Shown piece by piece: positions 22,271 through 34,402 of a DNA stretch of 64,000 nt. Each line of letters opens with the position of its first letter. The stretch's first letter is position 1. The notes under the pieces are model-generated. The model saw only the letters and a program-made list of their open reading frames with translations, was not told where the DNA came from and did no database searches. The position numbers and the translations under genes are program-made. Source of the stretch: Ornithodoros turicata (Eukaryota > Arthropoda > Arachnida > Ixodida > Argasidae); contig NC_088201.1 in NCBI RefSeq assembly GCF_037126465.1, positions 190,118,031-190,182,030 of the forward strand. The letters run 5' to 3'.

Positions 22271-25200
22271 TAATTAGGATTACGTCTCATGATGCAAAGC
22301 AGCAAATCTCAGAAAGACTGCGTCCTGTGACAACTTGTGCCTGTGTCTTTCTGAGTTGCACTGTCTCGGTCATGACAAATAAGGTGACTGCTCTTGTAGC
22401 TACTTATATTTCCTGTGTTTAGAGCCAGATTACATCACGGCCTCTGCTAGGAGAGCGCAAAATGTTAATTTTGCATCCAAGGAAGCCTGCAATACACCTC
22501 AGGCTATAATTAGGATTACGTCTCATGATACAAAGCAGCAAATCTCAGAAAGACTGCGTCCTGTGACAACTTGTGTCTGTGTCTTTCTGAGTTGCACTGT
22601 CTCGGTCATGACAAATAGGCTGACTGCTCTTGTAGCTACTTATATTTCCTGTGTTTAGAGCCAGATTACATCACGGCCTCTGCTAGGAGAGCGCAAAATG
22701 TTAATTTTGCATCCAAGGAAGCCTGCAATACACCTCAGGCTATAATTAGGATTACGTCTCATGATACAAAGCAGCAAATCTCAGAAAGACTGCGTCCTGT
22801 GACAACTTGTGCCTGTGTCTTTCTGAGTTGCACTGTCTCGGTCATGACAAATAAGGTGACTGCTCTTGTAGCTACTTATATTTCCTGTGTTTAGAGCCAG
22901 ATTACATCACGGCCTCTGCTAGGAGAGCGCAAAATGTTAATTTTGCATCCAAGGAAGCCTGCAATACACCTCAGGCTATAATTAGGATTACGTCTCATGA
23001 TACAAAGCAGCAAATCTCAGAAAGACTGCGTCCTGTGACAACTTGTGTCTGTGTCTTTCTGAGTTGCACTGTCTCGGTCATGACAAATAGGCTGACTGCT
23101 CTTGTAGCTACTTATATTTCCTGTGTTTAGAGCCAGATTACATCACGGCCTCTGCTAGGAGAGCGCAAAATGTTAATTTTGCATCCAAGGAAGCCTGCAA
23201 TACACCTCAGGCTATAATTAGGATTACGTCTCATGATACAAAGCAGCAAATCTCAGAAAGACTGCGTCCTGTGACAACTTGTGTCTGTGTCTTTCTGAGT
23301 TGCACTGTCTCGGTCATGACAAATAGGCTGACTGCTCTTGTAGCTACTTATATTTCCTGTGTTTAGAGCCAGATTACATCACGGCCTCTGCTAGGAGAGC
23401 GCAAAATGTTAATTTTGCATCCAAGGAAGCCTGCAATACACCTCAGGCTATAATTAGGATTACGTCTCATGATGCAAAGCAGCAAATCGCAGAAAGACTG
23501 CGTCCTGTGACAACTTGTGTCTGTGTCTTTCTGGGTTGCACTGTCTCGGTCATGACAAATAAGCTGACTGATCTTGTAGCTACTTATATTTCCTGTGTTT
23601 AGAGCCAGATTACATCACGGCCTCTGCTAGGAGAGCGCAAAATGTTAATTTTGCATCCAAGGAAGCCTGCAATACACCTCAGGCTATAATTAGGATTACG
23701 TCTCATGATGCAAAGCAGCAAATCTCAGAAAGACTGCGTCCTGTGACAACTTGTGTCTGTGTCTTTCTGGTTGCACTGTCTCGGTCATGACAAATAAGCT
23801 GACTGCTCTTGTAGCTACTTATATTTCCTGTGTTTAGAGCCAGATTACATCACGGCCTCTGCTAGGAGAGCGCAAAATGTTAATTTTGCATCCAAGGAAG
23901 CCTGCAATACACCTCAGGCTATAATTAGGATTACGTCTCATGATGCAAAGCAGCAAATCGCAGAAAGACTGCGTCCTGTGACAACTTGTGTCTGTGTCTT
24001 TCTGGGTTGCACTGTCTCGGTCATGACAAATAAGCTGACTGATCTTGTAGCTACTTATATTTCCTGTGTTTAGAGCCAGATTACATCACGGCCTCTGCTA
24101 GGAGAGCGCAAAATGTTAATTTTGCATCCAAGGAAGCCTGCAATACACCTCAGGCTATAATTAGGATTACGTCTCATGATACAAAGCAGCAAATCTCAGA
24201 AAGACTGCGTCCTGTGACAACTTGTGTCTGTGTCTTTCTGGGTTGCACTGTCTCGGTCATGACAAATAAGCTGACTGATCTTGTAGCTACTTATATTTCC
24301 TGTGTTTAGAGCCAGATTACATCACGGCCTCTGCTAGGAGAGCGCAAAATGTTAATTTTGCATCCAAGGAAGCCTGCAATACACCTCAGGCTATAATTAG
24401 GATTACGTCTCATGATACAAAGCAGCAAATCTCAGAAAGACTGCGTCCTGTGACAACTTGTGTCTGTGTCTTTCTGGGTTGCACTGTCTCGGTCATGACA
24501 AATAAGCTGACTGATCTTGTAGCTACTTATATTTCCTGTGTTTAGAGCCAGATTACATCACGGCCTCTGCTAGGAGAGCGCAAAATGTTAATTTTGCATC
24601 CAAGGAAGCCTGCAATACACCTCAGGCTATAATTAGATTACGTCTCATGATACAAAGCAGCAAATCTCAGAAAGACTGCGTCCTGTGACAACTTGTGTCT
24701 GTGTCTTTCTGGGTTGCACTGTCTCGGTCATGACAAATAAGCTGACTGATCTTGTAGCTACTTATATTTCCTGTGTTTAGAGCCAGATTACATCACGGCC
24801 TCTGCTAGGAGAGCGCAAAATGTTAATTTTGCATCCAAGGAAGCCTGCAATACACCTCAGGCTATAATTAGGATTACGTCTCATGATACAAAGCAGCAAA
24901 TCTCAGAAAGACTGCGTCCTGTGACAACTTGTGTCTGTGTCTTTCTGGGTTGCACTGTCTCGGTCATGACAAATAAGCTGACTGATCTTGTAGCTACTTA
25001 TATTTCCTGTGTTTAGAGCCAGATTACATCACGGCCTCTGCTAGGAGAGCGCAAAATGTTAATTTTGCATCCAAGGAAGCCTGCAATACACCTCAGGCTA
25101 TAATTAGGATTACGTCTCATGATACAAAGCAGCAAATCTCAGAAAGACTGCGTCCTGTGACAACTTGTGTCTGTGTCTTTCTGGGTTGCACTGTCTCGGT

Positions 25201-27940
25201 CATGACAAATAAGCTGACTGATCTTGTAGCTACTTATATTTCCTGTGTTTAGAGCCAGATTACATCACGGCCTCTGCTAGGAGAGCGCAAAATGTTAATT
25301 TTGCATCCAAGGAAGCCTGCAATACACCTCAGGCTATAATTAGGATTACGTCTCATGATACAAAGCAGCAAATCTCAGAAAGACTGCGTCCTGTGACAAC
25401 TTGTGTCTGTGTCTTTCTGGGTTGCACTGTCTCGGTCATGACAAATAAGCTGACTGATCTTGTAGCTACTTATATTTCCTGTGTTTAGAGCCAGATTACA
25501 TCACGGCCTCTGCTAGGAGAGCGCAAAATGTTAATTTTGCATCCAAGGAAGCCTGCAATACACCTCAGGCTATAATGAAGATTACGTCTCATGATACAAA
25601 GCAGCAAATCTCAGAAAGACTGCGTCCTGTGACAACTTGTGTCTGTGTCTTTCTGGGTTGCACTGTCTCGGTCATGACAAATAAGCTGACTGATCTTGTA
25701 GCTACTTATATTTCCTGTGTTTAGAGCCAGATTACATCACGGCCTCTGCTAGGAGAGCGCAAAATGTTAATTTTGCATCCAAGGAAGCCTGCAATACACC
25801 TCAGGCTATAATTAGGATTACGTCTCATGATACAAAGCAGCAAATCTCAGAAAGACTGCGTCCTGTGACAACTTGTGTCTGTGTCTTTCTGGGTTGCACT
25901 GTCTCGGTCATGACAAATAAGCTGACTGATCTTGTAGCTACTTATATTTCCTGTGTTTAGAGCCAGATTACATCACGGCCTCTGCTAGGAGAGCGCAAAA
26001 TGTTAATTTTGCATCCAAGGAAGCCTGCAATACACCTCAGGCTATAATTAGGATTACGTCTCATGATACAAAGCAGCAAATCTCAGAAAGACTGCGTCCT
26101 GTGACAACTTGTGTCTGTGTCTTTCTGGGTTGCACTGTCTCGGTCATGACAAATAAGCTGACTGATCTTGTAGCTACTTATATTTCCTGTGTTTAGAGCC
26201 AGATTACATCACGGCCTCTGCTAGGAGAGCGCAAAATGTTAATTTTGCATCCAAGGAAGCCTGCAATACACCTCAGGCTATAATTAGGATTACGTCTCAT
26301 GATGCAAAGCAGCAAATCGCAGAAAGACTGCGTCCTGTGACAACTTGTGTCTGTGTCTTTCTGGGTTGCACTGTCTCGGTCATGACAAATAAGCTGACTG
26401 ATCTTGTAGCTACTTATATTTCCTGTGTTTAGAGCCAGATTACATCACGGCCTCTGCTAGGAGAGCGCAAAATGTTAATTTTGCATCCAAGGAAGCCTGC
26501 AATACACCTCAGGCTATAATTAAGATTACGTCTCATGATACAAAGCAGCAAATCTCAGAAAGACTGCGTCCTGTGACAACTTGTGTCTGTGTCTTTCTGG
26601 GTTGCACTGTCTCGGTCATGACAAATAAGCTGACTGATCTTGTAGCTACTTATATTTCCTGTGTTTAGAGCCAGATTACATCACGGCCTCTGCTAGGAGA
26701 GCGCAAAATGTTAATTTTGCATCCAAGGAAGCCTGCAATACACCTCAGGCTATAATTAGGATTACGTCTCATGATACAAAGCAGGAAATCTCAGAAAGAC
26801 TGCGTACTGTGACAACTTGTGTCTGTGTCTTTCTGAGTTGCACTGTCTCGGTCATGACAAATAAGCTGACTGCTGTTGTTGCTACTTATATTTCCTGTGT
26901 TTAGAGCCAGATTACATCACGGCCACTGCTAGGAGAGTGTAAAATGTTCATTTTGCATCCAAGTAAGCCTGCAATACACCTCAGGCTATAATTAGGATTA
27001 CGTCTCATGATGCAAAGCAACAAATCTCAGAGAGACTGCGTACTGTGACAACTTGTGTCTGTGTCTTTCTGAGTTGCACTGTCTCGGTCATGACAAATAA
27101 GCTGACTGCTGTTGTTGCTACTTATATTTCCTGTGTTTAGAGCCAGATTACATCACGGCCACTGCTAGGAGAGTGTAAAATGTTCATTTTGCATCCAAGT
27201 AAGCCTGCAATACACCTCAGGCTATAATTAGGATTAGGATTAGGATAGGAATAGGATTACGTCTCATGATGCAAAGCAACAAATCTCAGAGAGACTGCGT
27301 ACTGTGACAACTTGTGTCTGTGTCTTTCTGAGTTGCACTGTCTTGGTCATGACAAATAAGCTGGCTGCTGTTGTTCCTACGTACATTTCCTGTGTTTAGA
27401 GCCAGATTACATCATGGCCACTGCTAGGAGAGTGTAAAATGTTCATTTTGCATCCAAGGAAGCCTGCAATACACCTCAGGCTATAATTAGGATTACGTCT
27501 CATGATGCAAAGCAACAAATCTCAGAGAGACTGCGTACTGTGACAACTTGTGTCTGTGTCTTTCTGAGATGCACTGTCTTGGTCATGACAAATAAGCTGA
27601 CTGCTGTTGTGGCTACGTACATTTCCTGTGTTTAGAGCCAGATTACATCATGGCCACTGCTAGGAGAGTGTAAAATGTTCATTTTGCATCCAAGGTAGCC
27701 TGCAATGCTCCTCAGGCTATAATTATAATTACGTCTCATGCTGCAAAGCAGCAAATCTCAGAAAAATGGCGTACTGTGAGAACTTCTGTCTTCTTCTTTG
27801 TGAGTTGCACTGTCTCGGTCATGAGAAACAAGCTGACTGCTGCTGTTGCTACGTATATTTCCTGTGTTCAGTGGCACATTACATCGCATGGCCTCTGCTA
27901 GGAGTGTAAAATGTTCATTTTAACATCGAAGAAAACATGC
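22271..27940. repeat. 236-bp satellite array, right block
   Basis: The same 236-bp unit resumes in phase after the insertion. From about 23.46 to 26.7 kb most units share the variants CTGGGTTGC and CTGATCTTG, so this block amplified separately. From about 26.8 kb units diverge steadily (GCTGTTGTTGC, GAGAGTGTAAAATGTTC). The array fades out near 27.94 kb. That pattern of a homogeneous core and decayed edge is typical of unequal exchange. With the left block the array holds about 48 units. Confidence 0.95.
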
Positions 27941-28009
27941 AACAGATGTTCAGCTAGAATTATAAATATGTAGGCATCAAAAAGCATTAGACCTCGAAAA
28001 ATAATGGGA

Positions 28010-28345
28010 CACTGGGTGTATGTCGGTCAGATGTTGGCAATGTATTATGTCGGAATGCCAACTTGAACGAGACGATGAGCCGACAAACTAATATGTGCTT
28101 CCATTTAGCTTGCTTGGGCTTCCACAGTGTTCTGTGCTGACAAATGGACATAGCAATGATCAAGAAAGATGTAGTGATGAAAAGCAGGTATTTTTTGCAA
28201 AATTATATTTGCCGACATGCCACCGATAATGCCAACTTATCTGGCGATATCGGGTAAAAGTTGGCAGGGTCGGGCCTTTGTCTGGCAGATGTGCCCAACT
28301 TGCTGCCGATATCGGCCCGATGTCAGGTGCTACCTGGGGTGGTAT
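28010..28345. mobile_element. Palindromic DNA transposon relic of the CCCAAGCAGCAC family
   Basis: It contains GCCGACATGCC, CCAACTT and CGATATCGG words and ends in CCGATGTCAGGTGCTACCTGG, matching the end of the copy at 4850. It has no coding capacity. The left boundary is approximate. Confidence 0.45.
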
Positions 28346-29083
28346 ATGTAGGTATAGGTATAGATAGGTATAGGTATATGAACCCACTTTATCTTGACGA
28401 TCGAGGCGCGACGATATATAGGATCCTGTACGTGTGTGTGCCTTTCTCTGTCGATGCCTCTCGGTCTTCTATCTCTACCAGCTTGCTCACATCTTCTCTT
28501 ACCCATTGGCTAGTGGTACATTTCGTCTGAGACCGTGACACTGTCATTGTGGATTATGCTTCATTGGGGGGGGGGGGATTTATTGGCAGAAAGAAAGGAG
28601 AAAAAGGGGAAAGGTCAGCCACAGCATGCTGGCTTCCTATTTCAAAAAATAAAAAACTCGAGGCATGGCAGTAGTTCACGATGCCCACTTGCATATGGCC
28701 AACAGCGGCGATATTGGCATCCCCTTTTTACAAAAATGACATTTAGGAGTTTTCTAATTCTGGGCAATTCTGAGTCATGTTTACTTCTCGAAGCTGCTCC
28801 AAAGCTGTTACAGTTGAGAGTTGAGTTGAGAGTTGCAGTTGAGAGCTGTTGCAGTTTCAGAGAGGCGACTTTGCTGACCTGATGACGGATTTGATCAATC
28901 TGAATTTCAATGGGGACTTGATTTGGCATAGAAAACATCAATTTCGATTCACAATGTCTCGATTTATAGACGCAAATTTACATCCGGGCTCGATTTGGAT
29001 TGAATCGCATTTGAGGTTGAGGTACTGACATGATGGTCAGATAACGACAGAATAGGTAGGTAGCAAGCGAGCTGGTTGCATAG
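28346..29083. other. Intergenic stretch, simple repeats only
   Basis: A short GGTATA-like run sits near 28350 and a G-run near 28565. No gene motifs were found. Confidence 0.4.
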
Positions 29084-29212
29084 ATCCATAGCTTAAAAAC
29101 CCGAGACTGGGGAAGGAAAAACAACAACACAGACAAGGGGACAAAATCTCAAAACACCTTGTCTATGTTGTCGTTCTTTGTCCCTTAGTCTCGGGTTTTA
29201 AAGTTATGGATG
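29084..29212. mobile_element. Foldback MITE
   Basis: Two arms of about 55 bp are imperfect inverted repeats sharing AAAACCCGAGACT / AGTCTCGGGTTTT and ACAAGG / CCTTGT. They surround a very short centre. It is non-coding and its family was not identified. Confidence 0.55.
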
Positions 29213-29499
29213 ATGGTCAGTGCTTCCATTATGATGAAGCGTGGTACCACGCGAAAGCTTGCATAAATTTTGATTTTTAAAAGGCTTCAGCGTCATTTTT
29301 AAGTGTTCTACAGCCATCTCGGACTTCACTCACCATTATACTGACGTCTGCATGTATTTGAAATAAAGAATTATTTTTCTGACAACGTTCTCGCCTCAGG
29401 GTTGCGTTGAATTTCACGTTCGTTTCACGAACATTGTTTCTATCTTTTCTGTTGTGAGTGTTTATTTAACAAATGGGAAGTGCTATTTTTTTTAATTCC

Positions 29500-29765
29500 G
29501 TGTTAGCACCGCGAACAAACTGTGGCTAGGAGTGGCGTACAGACGTGGACAGATGGAGAGAGGACAGCAGGAAGTATTGGAGGACACGGGGGTTAGTATG
29601 CGTCCTAAGTCGCCTTCAAGGGTAACTGTGCCGACATTGGCCTGGAAAGTCTTCGGAAAACCCAGGGAAAACCTCAGACAGCACAGCCGGTGACAGGATT
29701 CGAACACGTGCCACCTCCCAGTCTCGGCGTGGCAAGCGGCCACCCCAACCACTATGCCACGGGAG
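29500..29765 (-). mobile_element. tRNA-derived SINE, Ruka-like
   Basis: On the minus strand the head reads GTGGCATAGTGGTTGGGGTG (A-box) and then GTTCGAATCCTG (B-box) about 50 bp later. A body of CTGTGCTGTCTGAGG and CCCTGGGTTTTCCGAAGAC follows. From memory this layout and body match the Ruka SINE family described from ticks. This is the strongest taxonomic clue in the window. The 3' end is approximate. Confidence 0.7.
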
Positions 29766-30006
29766 CAGGTGGCTAGTGATAACTGTAGTTTAAATGAAGC
29801 ATACTACGCGTGATGCGTTGACATGTTTTTCCGATATTAGATTGGATTAGAAGCAGAAAGAAAAAAAGAAAAAAAAAAGAACGTAGGTCGCAGTGGTGCG
29901 AGCAGCTGTTTCATGACGCTGCTCCAAATTTTCCTGCTTCATTCATTATTACTCGCAAAGCTTCATTCATTGATTGTTTTCATTCATTGTTTTATATTCC
30001 GAATAC

Positions 30007-30230
30007 ATTTAAAGGGACCGAAAAGTGAATATAAACCTATCGAAACTTTATGTTCAGCGAAAAGCTTGAACCTTCAAAAGTTCAAATATCAAAGAACTCC
30101 GCTGAAATCGCTGTAGTTTTTCTGTAATCGAATTTTCCATGATTACATGTCCAGGGACCTAGTAGGAAACCGAGCAGTCTGTCAACAATTGCATGACCCC
30201 GCGCCATCTGTCGCAGACGCATGTAATGCG
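30007..30230 (+). repeat. Partial copy of a dispersed GGGACCGAAAAGTGA repeat
   Basis: It begins AAAGGGACCGAAAAGTGAA and ends around CGCGCCATCTG. Longer relatives lie at 45,940-46,345 (inverted) and 55,280-55,475. It is probably a SINE or MITE family. The boundaries are rough. Confidence 0.45.
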
Positions 30231-30559
30231 CGCACTTCCGGGCGCTAATCCGGCGAAAACGAAAATGGCAGTGGGCATTTGTGACCACTTTCTACGTCGA
30301 GAATGTCGAGCCTCTTGAACATGAGTGCGCTGGAATTCCACATTCGATAACTGTCGCTCACACAGGAGTGCTGTTCGTGCGTTGGCGTGTTGGAAAGTGT
30401 ATTCTTCGCAGCAGAAGATTCCTCGTCCACAAATTAATCGGAGTCACATTCGTCTTCAGCAGTAGCTCACCGTGCCGTGAACATGGACTGCTTTGTGAAA
30501 TTTCCATGTATCAGGGAGAAGCACTTGTGTAAGCCGAAACAAGCGTTGTTTTTTCGTCG

Positions 30560-30801
30560 TGCAGGTGTTCATGTGTGAAATGCAAACCGACGGATACTAC
30601 GGATGGATACTACGGTTTTTGCTGCCGGGAGGTAGAGAATGCGTGTGAAAAGCAGACAGACAATTGCATCAGAACTAACGAATATTTCGAAATACTGTGC
30701 CTTGACAGCGAAGTACTGCAAGTGTCTTTTACATACATCCGAAAAACCGAAGAGCATGGCAACATACACGGCAGCGCCGTGTGGTCTTTACGCGCTACTT
30801 G
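30560..30801 (+). pseudogene. Exon-like fragment resembling the P2X7 intracellular domain
   Basis: After an acceptor-like TTTTTTCGTCGTGCAG an open stretch encodes CSCVKC...GFCCREVENACEK...CIRTNEYFEILCLDSEVLQ. The pattern C-x-C-x2-C, CC-x-E, then CI-x4-F-x2-(V/L)CL-x3-VL is that of the P2X7-receptor C-terminal (ballast) domain, common as a lone domain in arthropod genomes. The frame stops at 30801 before the conserved second half. I infer a diverged or broken exon. Similarity was judged by eye only. Confidence 0.4.
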
Positions 30802-32875
30802 AACGGCAAACTGGACGTAAAACCCTTATTTCTGCAGGAAATTTCGTTATACCACCTGTCGGCCATTCACAAGAAGGATATGGGGTGCTCCGAGAAAATA
30901 CAATAGAAAGTACTCCACTGGATCTCGATCTGCGTCGTGCATGCTATTAGGGATGCTTTCCCCTCAGTGCGCAGACTTGTAGAAATGTTGATGTCAGCAT
31001 ATTTTCATTTCTTGCTTGCTGCAAGTTTTTCTCATTGCTTTTTCTTTGCTGTCACAGCATATTATAATTACTAGTTTGTTCCTGGAGGGTTGAGTAAGCT
31101 GTGGGCATAGATGTATTTGTAGGTTATACTCATGTCTCAATTGTATATATGAGGAGTAAGTAAGATAATTTTAATCAGTGTCATTCAGCTGAACTGTGTT
31201 CAGAACCTTTTAGTATACTTCTTAGTGACTAGGTTTCCAAATGTCAATTAATATTTGAACCAAGATTGGGATTTACACTTAATTAACTCTGTTTTGCTAA
31301 ACGGAGTACTTGTAACTGATTCACTATGTTGTCACCAACTAACATTTGTAAAGGAGGACTTGAGGGCTGACTTCAGATATTATTAACCCTCGATCTGGGT
31401 TCAAAGTTAACCATGCACCATTGGTGTTCATAATACTCCAAAATGGCTAAATAATTTATTGCATAAGTTCTCTGTTACTGTAATTGAGATGTACTTTTGT
31501 AAAGTACTTTTAACAGCCCCGTAAACTGCAACTGGCTTCAGTGTGCATGACAAATGCATCGTAACATTTAATTGAAATATAATATAAGAGCAGAAGCAAC
31601 ATTTTGTCACAACTCAAACTATATCTCTCTTTTTTATTGTCCAGAGATTTAGGAAAGAGAGTAGGGCTTCCTGCCATCTAATGTTTCGACGTACTTGATA
31701 GAGCTGTAAAACCTGCAACAAAATAAACAAGAGAAGTATAAACAGTTTCTTCTTTCGCTTTTGAATTTAACAAGCTAGTTATATTTTACCATTTGTTCAC
31801 TGTTGTATTCTCTCTTGGTGAAAAGATTACAGGAACAATAATGCTGCAGATCAAACAATGACCTGTCATCTTGATGAAGATGAGAACATTTCTTCAGGCA
31901 TGCTAAGTGAGACAAAAGAAATGTACAATGAAGGTTGTACAAAAAGAGCAAATCTCCGTCGATTAAAACTTTATATATGTAGATGTTACCACATCGTGTA
32001 GTTTCCATCCAAAAGTAGGACTAAGCAAGGTTGTTTGGTAGGTTGTTGGCATGTCGATGTGCTATACCGTTACAGCACATCAATATAGATGAGGGGCAAA
32101 CACAGTAGCCAGCGTGATGGCTGCAAACTCAAGTGAAGATTTATTCAACAGAACAAGAAACCGAAAGCATGAGTAGAGAAAGGCAGTGCCCATGCAGTGT
32201 ATGGTGAACCACATTAACCTCTGAGAAGGTGGGATCGGAAGAGCAATAAAGAGAAATGACAGTTGCGTCCGAGATAGGGGAACTCTGCAAATTTAGGACC
32301 AATATGATGTGGTAACCTTGCATGGCTCACTGCAGCTCTGACACACATTGAACAATTCCAGTAGTGGGGCTTCAAAGACAAGGAACTTTTGCTGTTTCAT
32401 TGGGCATTCAAGTGTAGAGGATGCATCTCTAGAAAATTAATTAGCGTTCCTTAGTCATAACTACATCTCAACAGGAAGTATCCTTGTACCCTTCAAACAA
32501 GCTAGTAGCTCTCATCGGTTTCTTCTCCTATTGTTCATACTGTTGTTGACGTCATACTAATGTTCTGCACCTGTCCAAAGACTCCAAAAAATGTCACAAA
32601 GTCTGCAACACGTAACAAATCTAGTGCTTCCATCTGTAGACTCTGCATACCTGCTTTCAGCTATTTCTGTCATGTCAACTTGAGTGCCTGAATCACACAC
32701 GCACGAAGCAGTCTTGCGCCACTTCAACACTGGAAGGCCCCTAAAATTAAATTTGTTGATGTTGACAATGTTGAGTACGGGACAAGTAGGATAACATAAG
32801 TTAAATGGAATACGTCATCGCTATATTATAATTTATACATGCGTTGCGCCTGTACATACCTAAGACGTTGTGCTG
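30802..32875. other. Intergenic stretch, nothing recognised
   Basis: AT-rich sequence with short chance frames on both strands. No motifs, terminal repeats or RNA genes were seen. Confidence 0.4.
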
Positions 32876-32879
32876 AACT

Positions 32880-32955
32880 CGTCACCTCGGTGTAGCAAAA
32901 TCACTAGTTACTGAACATCAGTGTGCTTCGGACGTCTTCGCAATTCGCCTTCTAC
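32880..32955 (-). pseudogene. THAP-like exon remnant, distal part split by the Polinton
   Basis: Read on the minus strand across the Polinton (from 45639 into 32949), the frame continues as ...DDYEDAV then RRIAKTSEAH before a stop. A donor-like GTATGTACAG follows near 32860. The other part is at 45,634-45,860. The similarity to the end of a THAP domain is weak. Confidence 0.3.
32950..32955. other. Left 6-bp target site duplication of the Polinton
   Basis: TTCTAC precedes the AG terminus. The same six bases follow the CT terminus at 45634-45639. Confidence 0.9.
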
Positions 32956-32967
32956 AGTAGTAATGGA

Positions 32968-33162
32968 ACAACCCAAGATTTACACAGAAAATCCACGGCA
33001 AGTATTGCACATTTTACTTTAAATTATTTTAAAATTACTTTAAAATTTTTTTTAAAATTTTTAATTTTTTTAAAAAATTTAAATTTTTAAAATTTTGAAA
33101 TTTGGCAAAATCTGACTCAGTGCAATACTTGTCGTGGATTTTCTATGTAAAACTCGGGTTGT
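32968..33162. repeat. Hairpin nested inside the left terminal repeat
   Basis: The arms 32968-33010 and 33121-33162 are inverse copies at roughly 85 percent identity. They share GTATTGCAC / GTGCAATAC and GTGGATTTTCT / AGAAAATCCAC around an A/T-only centre. The same structure exists at the other end (about 45,427-45,621). Confidence 0.7.
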
Positions 33163-34000
33163 AGGAAATAAAAAACTAGATAGAAAGGAAGCAGACAGTG
33201 GGAAATGATTTATTTGAAAATCAACGACGCCATCTTGAAGAAATCACGCCGGGGCGACTGGAGCACGACGGTTGCAGAGGCAGGTGGTACGGTAGTTCCA
33301 AGGCATCACACCAGATGGCGCCAGCATCGTAGCTCTATACGAGAAACACAGAGAACAATAAAGTACTAGCGACACGTAAAAATGGCAACACTGCTCGACA
33401 AGTCTAAGCATGCCAGAGCGCGGGGAAAAGGCCAAACCGCTACTGCTAAACAGCACGGAGAAAACACTACACATTGGGGGAAAAGGCTTAAGGCAATCGA
33501 CTAGGCCTAACCACAGCGTCACAACACTTCGCGGCTAACACAAGGCGGGAACCACACGATGGTAAACGTGCGTCAACAGGCTTGGACACCGCTAAACACG
33601 GCAAACATACGAGAAAAGGAGCGCGTCAAATCACTCACCTTTTCCCCCGCGGCAACTTCCAGGCAGAAACTGAGCGACCGCGGAGAACACACGTCTGCTC
33701 TCTACGAGATCCAGCCAGAAAGTGAGCGAGCGCGCGGAGCGCACGTCCGTCTTCCGCGACGGTCCGAGAGAAACTGAGAGAGGCGACGCGCAGCGGCCGC
33801 TATGGATGCGCGCGCGCCCTCTGCTCCACCCGTCCGCGCATGCGCGCGCGCGCGCTGCTAGCTCCCTCTGCGCCGGCCGCGGGTGTTTTCGGTTTCGGCT
33901 CTCCGCTGCGCGCGCGCTCCTAGCGGCGACGGGTGGCTTTTCAGTTTCGCTTTCATTCTCCGTTCTTTGCGCGCGCGCGCGCGTTTATCTCTATAAAGGC

Positions 34001-34010
34001 AGCGCGCACC
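34001..34010 (+). promoter_or_regulatory. TATA box at the inner edge of the left terminal repeat
   Basis: TATAAAGG lies about 50 bp upstream of the ATG of the first left-arm gene. The identical box in the right repeat (near 44,601, minus strand) faces the first right-arm gene. Both arms therefore start from the same duplicated promoter. Confidence 0.6.
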
Positions 34011-34050
34011 GCGCTCGCGTCATCATTCTGACCGATACGTGAAAAACGCC

Positions 34051-34326
34051 ATGTGTGGTTTATTCTCCTGCGCTTCTCGTCGTCGCAAGGAAAAGACAAA
34101 AAACGAAGAACTTCGCGAATTTATTCGCGGCATCGTGGAGGAAGCCTTTCAAGTCCACCGCCTGGAATGGTTGCAAGCGCGTCAAGAAATGTGTCAGGAC
34201 AAGATGAAGACGCTCGACCGCATCTTAGCGGCGGACAGACTGGCGAAAAAGAAGTCCAACTTTAGCCTGGACAATCTGTATTGGGAACGCAGTTCCGATG
34301 TAGAGGACGACGACGAGGATGTGTAA
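34051..34326 (+). CDS. Polinton left-arm first gene, small helical protein
   Basis: A 91-residue frame starts at ATG 34051, the first ATG after the TATA box in the terminal repeat. An upstream in-frame GTG at 34039 was not chosen. The N-terminus is short and Cys-containing (MCGLFSC) and followed by a basic patch (RRRKEK). Then comes a long amphipathic helix-like stretch, with an acidic tail (DVEDDDEDV). An AATAAA overlaps the stop region at about 34,325. I do not recognise the family. Its position as first gene under the terminal promoter suggests early or high expression, which is inference. Confidence 0.55.
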   Translation: MCGLFSCASRRRKEKTKNEELREFIRGIVEEAFQVHRLEWLQARQEMCQDKMKTLDRILAADRLAKKKSNFSLDNLYWERSSDVEDDDEDV

Positions 34327-34402
34327 ATAAAAGCGATACATTTACATTTCTCTTCGAGTCTCAGTCTCTTCTTTTTCTTCGTGCAACGTGTACGCACGCA
34401 AC

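Larger units (their letters stand above)
32956..34025. repeat. Left terminal inverted repeat of the Polinton
   Basis: About 1070 bp match the right repeat (44567-45633) in inverse. The match ends at the CGTCATCA boundary. The outer part holds an internal hairpin and a long A/T tract. The inner part is GC-rich with CG and GCGC runs and ends with a TATA box. Small open frames inside occur identically at both ends and are not convincing genes. Confidence 0.92.

Noticed and set aside
27220..27260. Telomere-like TTAGGA repeats
   Set aside because: Only a few copies expanded locally from the satellite word ATTAGGATTAC. It is too short and internal to be telomeric.
15681..27940. CRISPR-like regular spacing
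   Set aside because: The whole 236-bp unit is conserved with no variable spacers. It is a tandem satellite.
33244..34042. Frames of 92, 72 and 106 codons in the left terminal repeat, mirrored at 44559-45346
   Set aside because: They are identical at both ends simply because the repeats are, lack motifs and lie in low-complexity GC-rich sequence. They are not convincing genes.
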